64,000 bases of DNA, from contig NZ_BMZB01000001.1 in the NCBI RefSeq assembly GCF_014652575.1, forward strand, positions 1,757,470-1,821,469, read 5' to 3'. Below are positions 60,239 through 64,000 of this stretch, piece by piece (positions within the stretch are counted from its first letter, which is position 1; each line of letters begins with the position of its first letter). Below the pieces are notes generated by a model. The model saw nothing but the letters and a program-made list of their open reading frames with translations, made no database searches and was not told the DNA's origin. Both the position numbers and the translations under genes were made by a program. This DNA comes from Asticcacaulis endophyticus (GTDB lineage: Bacteria > Pseudomonadota > Alphaproteobacteria > Caulobacterales > Caulobacteraceae).

Positions 60239-61578
60239 GCGGCGGAGCTGGCCTTACGGGCGGCGGTGTAGCGGTTTTCAGGCACGGCCAAGCCTAATGT
60301 GTCGCGGAAAGTTGTACCGGGGTAATCGGTTTTATAGAGGCCGCGCGCCTGCAGGATCGGCACGACCTGATCCACGAAAAGCTCCAGTTGTCCGGGCACG
60401 GATTCAAACAGGTTAAAGCCGTCCGCACCGCGGCCCTCCAGCCATTGCTGGAAACGGTCAGCGATAGTTTCCGGTGTGCCGACAAAATGACCTCGCGGGG
60501 TAGCTACACGCAGGGCGACCTCCCTTAAGGTCAGATTTTCGGCTTTTGCGATGGCGATGATGCGGCCGGAAGCGCTTTGGTTGCTTTTGGCCCCTTCGGC
60601 GGCGACCTCATACGGGAACGGGCCGTCAGGATCGTAAACACTAAAATTATGGTCGTTGAACGATCGGCCCAGTGCGCGAAGGGCATTTTCAAGCGACACT
60701 AGATTGGCCAGTTCGTGATAGCGGGCTTCGGCCTCTTCGGCGGTTGTGCCAACAAAGACACGCGCGCCCGGCAGGATGAAAACCTCATCCGGGTTTCGTC
60801 CAAATCCGGCGACGCGGGCTTTGACATCGGCGTAAAAGGCCTGCGCCTCGGTCAAATCGTCCTGATGGGTAAAGATGGCATCGGAATGTTTAGCGGCAAA
60901 GTTACGCCCGTCCTCGGAGGAACCGGCCTGAAAAATCACCGGCTGACCCTGACGCGAGCGGGAGATATTAAGCGGGCCCTTGACCAAGAGGAACTCGCCC
61001 TTGTGGTTCAGTTCATGCAGCTTATCGGGATCGAGGAACTGACCGCTGGCTTTATCGCGCACCAGGGCATCGTCTTCCCAACTGTCCCACAACCCTTTGA
61101 CGACATCCAGATACTCACCGGCCAACCGGTAGCGGGTGTCGTGAGCCAGATGCTCGGCCTTGCCAAAATTGGCGGCGGAACCTTCCAGCCATGACGTGAC
61201 GACGTTCCAGCCCGCACGGCCGCCGCTGATGTGATCAAGCGAGGCGAACTGACGGGCGATGTTGTAGGGCTCGGTATAGCTGACCGTGACCGTGGCAACG
61301 AGGCCGATGTGGTCGGTCACCGCCGCCAGCGCGGACAGAATGGTCAGCGGCTCAAAGCGGTTGAGATAGTGCGGGCTTGAACGCGCATTGATTGACACGC
61401 TGTCCGCCACGAATAGGTAGTCAAATTTGCCGCGTTCGGCCGTTTGCGCCTGCTGGGTATAGAATTTCAAACTGGTGCTGGCGTCAACCTGCGCGTCCGG
61501 ATGCCGCCAGTCGTCCCAGCCGGGGCCGACGCCATGCAGGATAAAACCGAGTTTAAGCTGACGAGATGAGTTTGGCAT
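60235..61578 (-). CDS. LLM-class FMN-dependent monooxygenase (NtaA/SnaA/DszA type)
   Basis: This 447-residue protein is close to family length. Readable parts are the N-terminal [59 protein letters not shown] and the C-terminal [18 protein letters not shown]. These enzymes use reduced FMN and oxygen to cleave C-S or C-N bonds in sulfonates, sulfones or nitrilotriacetate. Divergent from it is a solute-binding protein and an acyl-CoA-dehydrogenase-like enzyme of the DszC/SfnB group, which favours organosulfur as substrate. Confidence 0.9.
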   Translation of the reverse strand: MPNSSRQLKLGFILHGVGPGWDDWRHPDAQVDASTSLKFYTQQAQTAERGKFDYLFVADSVSINARSSPHYLNRFEPLTILSALAAVTDHIGLVATVTVSYTEPYNIARQFASLDHISGGRAGWNVVTSWLEGSAANFGKAEHLAHDTRYRLAGEYLDVVKGLWDSWEDDALVRDKASGQFLDPDKLHELNHKGEFLLVKGPLNISRSRQGQPVIFQAGSSEDGRNFAAKHSDAIFTHQDDLTEAQAFYADVKARVAGFGRNPDEVFILPGARVFVGTTAEEAEARYHELANLVSLENALRALGRSFNDHNFSVYDPDGPFPYEVAAEGAKSNQSASGRIIAIAKAENLTLREVALRVATPRGHFVGTPETIADRFQQWLEGRGADGFNLFESVPGQLELFVDQVVPILQARGLYKTDYPGTTFRDTLGLAVPENRYTAARKASSAA

Positions 61579-61693
61579 AGGGGCGATCCTCGCACGAAAT
61601 GAAACCTTTTCTCATAGGTAAGGGTAGGGCTCCGTACGCGGCAAACGCGATTTTCTGATAGGCCCATGAGCAATTTTCAAGTGAAGCTGTCTC

Positions 61694-61708
61694 ATAAGCC
61701 GCGCTTAT
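61694..61708. promoter_or_regulatory. Dyad ATAAGC-CGC-GCTTAT in the divergent sulfur-locus promoter
   Basis: Two perfect 6-bp halves around CGC lie between the monooxygenase (minus) and the binding-protein gene (plus). CTCATA-like words around it at about 61608, 61671 and 61691 may be additional half-sites. The Rrf2 protein is a candidate binder. Confidence 0.45.
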
Positions 61709-61787
61709 AGGTCAGGTGAGCAAATGTCGTTTGAGCATTTAAATCCGACTATTATTGTAGGAAATAATCGATCAACGAGAGTTTGCT

Positions 61788-62792
61788 ATGACCTTACCAA
61801 CTGGATTAGGGCTGTCGCGCCGTCACTTGCTTTTTGGTGCAGGTGCGCTTTTGCCGATGGGGCTATTGTCGGCCTGTGGCGCGAAGCCGGCGCAGCAGGC
61901 TTCCGGCCCTCTGCGCGTATCCATAACGGGCAAAGGCGAGAGCGACACGCGCTTGTTGTTCAAGGCAGCGGGTATCGAGACGGGGCTTGATCTGCACTAC
62001 AGCGAATTTCAGGGTGGCAATCTGGTGGTTGAGGCCCTGAACGGCGGTTCGCTGGATTACGGGGGTATGAGCGAAATCCCGCCGATATTTGCGCTGGGCT
62101 CGCCCATCCAGAGTTTCCGCCAGATCGCCGTCTTGCACGGTGATGTCAATAATCAGGTCGTTCTGGTGCCCAAAGGCTCGAAGATTGAAAAACTCGAAGA
62201 CCTGAAGGGCAAGCGGGTCGGTTATGTGCGGGCGACAACCTCGCAGTATTTCCTGATCAAGATGCTGGAATCGGTGGGCTTAAGTTTTGATGACATCACC
62301 CCGGTCGCCTTGGGCGTAACGGACGGGGCTTCGGCCTTTTCGCAAGGGGCGCTTGATGCCTGGGCAATCTATGGCTTTCCGATCCAGCGAGCGGTGGCGA
62401 CCGAAGGGGCGCGCGTGCTTAAGACCGCGCTTGGGTTCTTATCTGGCAATTATCTAGTGGTCGCCCATGTCGATGCTTTGAAAAATCTGGCGAAAGTGGC
62501 GGAGATTCGTCAATATCTGGGGCTGCTGAGACAGGCCTATGCCTGGGCGGCGGGTCATCAGGATCAATGGGCGGAAATTGTCGCCAAAGAGATTGGCGTC
62601 CCGCTGGAATATGTCCGTGACCAGTTTGCGAACAAAAGCGACAATTATGAACTGCGCCCCGTGACCGAAGCCGCCATTCAGTCGCAGCAGGAGGTGGCCG
62701 ATACCTTTACCAGAGCCGGTGTCCTGGCAAAGCCCGTGGATGTGCGCTTCCTGTGGGATGACCGATTCAATGATATTTTGGGGGCGGTCTGA
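61788..62792 (+). CDS. ABC-transporter solute-binding lipoprotein (SsuA-like), Tat-exported
   Basis: The ATG at 61788 follows GAGAG and gives 334 residues. The N-terminus has twin arginines (SRRHLLFG) and a lipobox LLSAC with Cys30, so export by Tat followed by lipid anchoring is expected. The mature protein is a NMT1/SsuA-type binding protein (VEALNGGSLDYGGMSEIPPIFAL, GKRVGYVRATTSQYFL, AWAIYGFPIQRAV), the class that captures sulfonates, taurine or nitrate. The transporter's membrane and ATPase genes are not in the window; they may follow beyond 64000. Confidence 0.92.
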   Translation: MTLPTGLGLSRRHLLFGAGALLPMGLLSACGAKPAQQASGPLRVSITGKGESDTRLLFKAAGIETGLDLHYSEFQGGNLVVEALNGGSLDYGGMSEIPPIFALGSPIQSFRQIAVLHGDVNNQVVLVPKGSKIEKLEDLKGKRVGYVRATTSQYFLIKMLESVGLSFDDITPVALGVTDGASAFSQGALDAWAIYGFPIQRAVATEGARVLKTALGFLSGNYLVVAHVDALKNLAKVAEIRQYLGLLRQAYAWAAGHQDQWAEIVAKEIGVPLEYVRDQFANKSDNYELRPVTEAAIQSQQEVADTFTRAGVLAKPVDVRFLWDDRFNDILGAV

Positions 62793-62794
62793 TC

Positions 62795-63964
62795 ATGGGA
62801 TTGGTAGCTTCTATTTCTGCGGTCGATGATCCGCTGGCCCCGCATAATCTGGAACGCCTGACGCAGGAACTGGCTGAGACGGCAGAAGTTTACGACCGCA
62901 GTGGCGAGTTTCCACGCCCTAACTTCGATATTTTGGCCCGCGAGGGACTGATCGGTCTGACCGTGTCCAAGGCCTATGGTGGGCGCGGGGCGGGGCTTGC
63001 GGACGGGCTGAAGGTTTTGGGGGCTGTCGCCAAAGGCGAGCCTTCCACAGCCCTTATTCTGTTTATGACCTATGCCTATCATGCGGCGGGGCGTGGGACG
63101 AACTGGCCCGAACGGCTTTACGAACAACTGGCTCAGGAAGCCGTTAACGGACGGGGTCTTATTGGCGGACTACGGGTTGAGCCAGAGTTGGGCACCCCGG
63201 TACGCGGCGGCTTACCCAAAACGACGGCGCGCCGTGTAGGGGACGCGTGGCGGTTGACCGGCACCAAGATTTACTCAACAGGATCAACGGGGCTTGATTG
63301 GTTTGCCGTCTATGCCCGAACCGATGAACCTGAGCCGCGCGTGGGTACATTTCTAGTCAAACCTGATGCGTCTGGCATCACTATAAACCCCGCCTGGGAT
63401 CATTTGGGGATGCGGGCGACCGTGTCCCATGAAGTTGTGTTTGACAATACGCCGGTGCCGCTCACTCAGGCTGTGGATTTACGAACCCCACGCGAATGGA
63501 GTCTGGTGCCGCCTGATCCGGTGCATCTTTTGTGGAATGCTCTGGCGATTTCGACCATCTATGATGGTGTGGCGCGCGCGGCCAGAGACTGGCTACGGCA
63601 ATACCTCAATGAACGGGTGCCGTCCAATCTGGGGGCGCCGCTGGCAAGCCTTGCACGTGTTCAGGAAAAGTTCGGGGAAATCGAAGCGCTGTTGTATGCC
63701 AACCGCGTCCTCATCGAGACCGCGGCGCAGCGTGCCGATGCGGGCGATCCGCCGACCGCAGCAGAAGGCAATGCTATTAAATTTGTCGCCACAGGTAATG
63801 CTATCCGTGCGGTCGAAATCGGGCTGGAACTGACTGGAAATCCGGGACTCAGCCGCAAGAATCCGCTGGAGCGTCACTACCGTGATGTTTTGTGCTCGCG
63901 CATTCATTCACCGCAAAACGACACCATTCTTACCGCCTTTGGAAAATCAGGACTTTCTCTATGA
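62795..63964 (+). CDS. Acyl-CoA-dehydrogenase-like flavoprotein (SfnB/DszC group)
   Basis: This 389-residue protein has the acyl-CoA dehydrogenase fold: helical N-terminus, middle beta domain with TARRVGDAWRLTGTKIYSTG and GMRATVSHEVVFDNTPVP, and a helical C-terminus (ETAAQRADAGDP, LELTGNPGLSRKNPLERHYRDV). Near an LLM monooxygenase and a SsuA-type protein, the monooxygenase branch (DszC, SfnB) is more likely than fatty-acid oxidation. It starts 2 bp after the binding-protein stop and overlaps the next gene by four bases. Confidence 0.88.
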   Translation: MGLVASISAVDDPLAPHNLERLTQELAETAEVYDRSGEFPRPNFDILAREGLIGLTVSKAYGGRGAGLADGLKVLGAVAKGEPSTALILFMTYAYHAAGRGTNWPERLYEQLAQEAVNGRGLIGGLRVEPELGTPVRGGLPKTTARRVGDAWRLTGTKIYSTGSTGLDWFAVYARTDEPEPRVGTFLVKPDASGITINPAWDHLGMRATVSHEVVFDNTPVPLTQAVDLRTPREWSLVPPDPVHLLWNALAISTIYDGVARAARDWLRQYLNERVPSNLGAPLASLARVQEKFGEIEALLYANRVLIETAAQRADAGDPPTAAEGNAIKFVATGNAIRAVEIGLELTGNPGLSRKNPLERHYRDVLCSRIHSPQNDTILTAFGKSGLSL

Positions 63965-64000
63965 CTTTGGTAATTGCGTCCCAACTTGAAGCGGGGTTTA
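63961..64000 (+). CDS. Start of a further gene, cut by the window edge
   Basis: ATG at 63961 overlaps the previous stop (ATGA), and 13 codons are open to the window end, reading MTLVIASQLEAGF. Coupled translation with the dehydrogenase-like gene is likely. Too little is visible to name it. Confidence 0.6.
   Translation, partial: MTLVIASQLEAGF

Noticed and set aside
62795-63964. Fatty-acid beta-oxidation acyl-CoA dehydrogenase
   Set aside because: Its neighbours are a SsuA-type binding protein and an LLM monooxygenase, with no other beta-oxidation genes, so the DszC/SfnB branch is more likely.

Overview
The window looks like the chromosome of a stalked, surface-attaching alphaproteobacterium of the Caulobacteraceae, most likely Asticcacaulis or a close relative. 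The reasons are a flippase / glycosyltransferase / deacetylase trio in the order of the Caulobacter holdfast genes hfsF-hfsG-hfsH with an hfsE-like phosphoglycosyltransferase nearby, three large TonB-dependent receptors (TBDRs) sitting beside polysaccharide- or peptide-degrading enzymes, a tryptophan-halogenase-like flavoprotein next to a TBDR, and the HutF/HutG form of the histidine pathway. All identifications come from reading sequence and motifs; no database search was run.

Layout. 1-3163: secreted and envelope proteins (a lipoprotein cut by the window edge, an M48 metalloprotease with TPRs, two exported proteins of unknown role). 3170-10107: holdfast/exopolysaccharide genes, with an AsmA-family gene inserted. 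10348-10439: tRNA-Ser(GCU). 10440-21374: a roughly 10.9 kb integrative element in the 3' end of that tRNA gene, bounded by an imperfect 43-44 bp direct repeat and by two matching sets of three 11-bp-spaced GTCTGCAA boxes. It carries an acyltransferase, a HUH-like Rep protein, 21-bp iteron-like repeats, a serine recombinase, an unrecognised protein with a PD-(D/E)XK nuclease tail, a single-chain nuclease-methyltransferase and a tyrosine integrase. 21595-28381: a pectin-type locus read on the minus strand (FecI-like sigma, FecR-like anti-sigma, TBDR, esterase, CE8 pectinesterase), with a LacI regulator divergent from it. 29748-42506: a starch/maltodextrin locus (GH15, GH97, LacI, TBDR, halogenase-like flavoprotein, GH13). 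42516-50543: a complete histidine-degradation locus hutC-hutF / hutI-hutH-hutG-hutU-hutD. 51011-56798: a TBDR, an M14 peptidase and a second HutC-like repressor. 56915-59516: a beta-lactamase-fold protein with an altered metal motif, a DsbA-like protein and a divergent LysR regulator. 59774-64000: the start of an organosulfur-type uptake and oxidation locus (Rrf2, flavin monooxygenase, solute-binding lipoprotein, acyl-CoA-dehydrogenase-like enzyme), running off the end.

How the genes work together. Three nutrient loci repeat one plan: an outer-membrane TBDR imports oligomers, exported enzymes cut them, and a local regulator senses the product. DNA sites support this. A 14-bp palindrome, TGAATACGTATTCA and close variants, occurs four times before starch genes. 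ATGTCTAGACAT-type palindromes occur between hutF and hutI and again before the TBDR at 51011, which ties TBDR/M14 peptide uptake to histidine catabolism.

The part most likely to hold something new is the tRNA-Ser island. It combines site-specific integration, a possible rolling-circle-type Rep with iterons, a second recombinase with dyads on both sides of its gene, and two nuclease-containing genes that look like defence functions.
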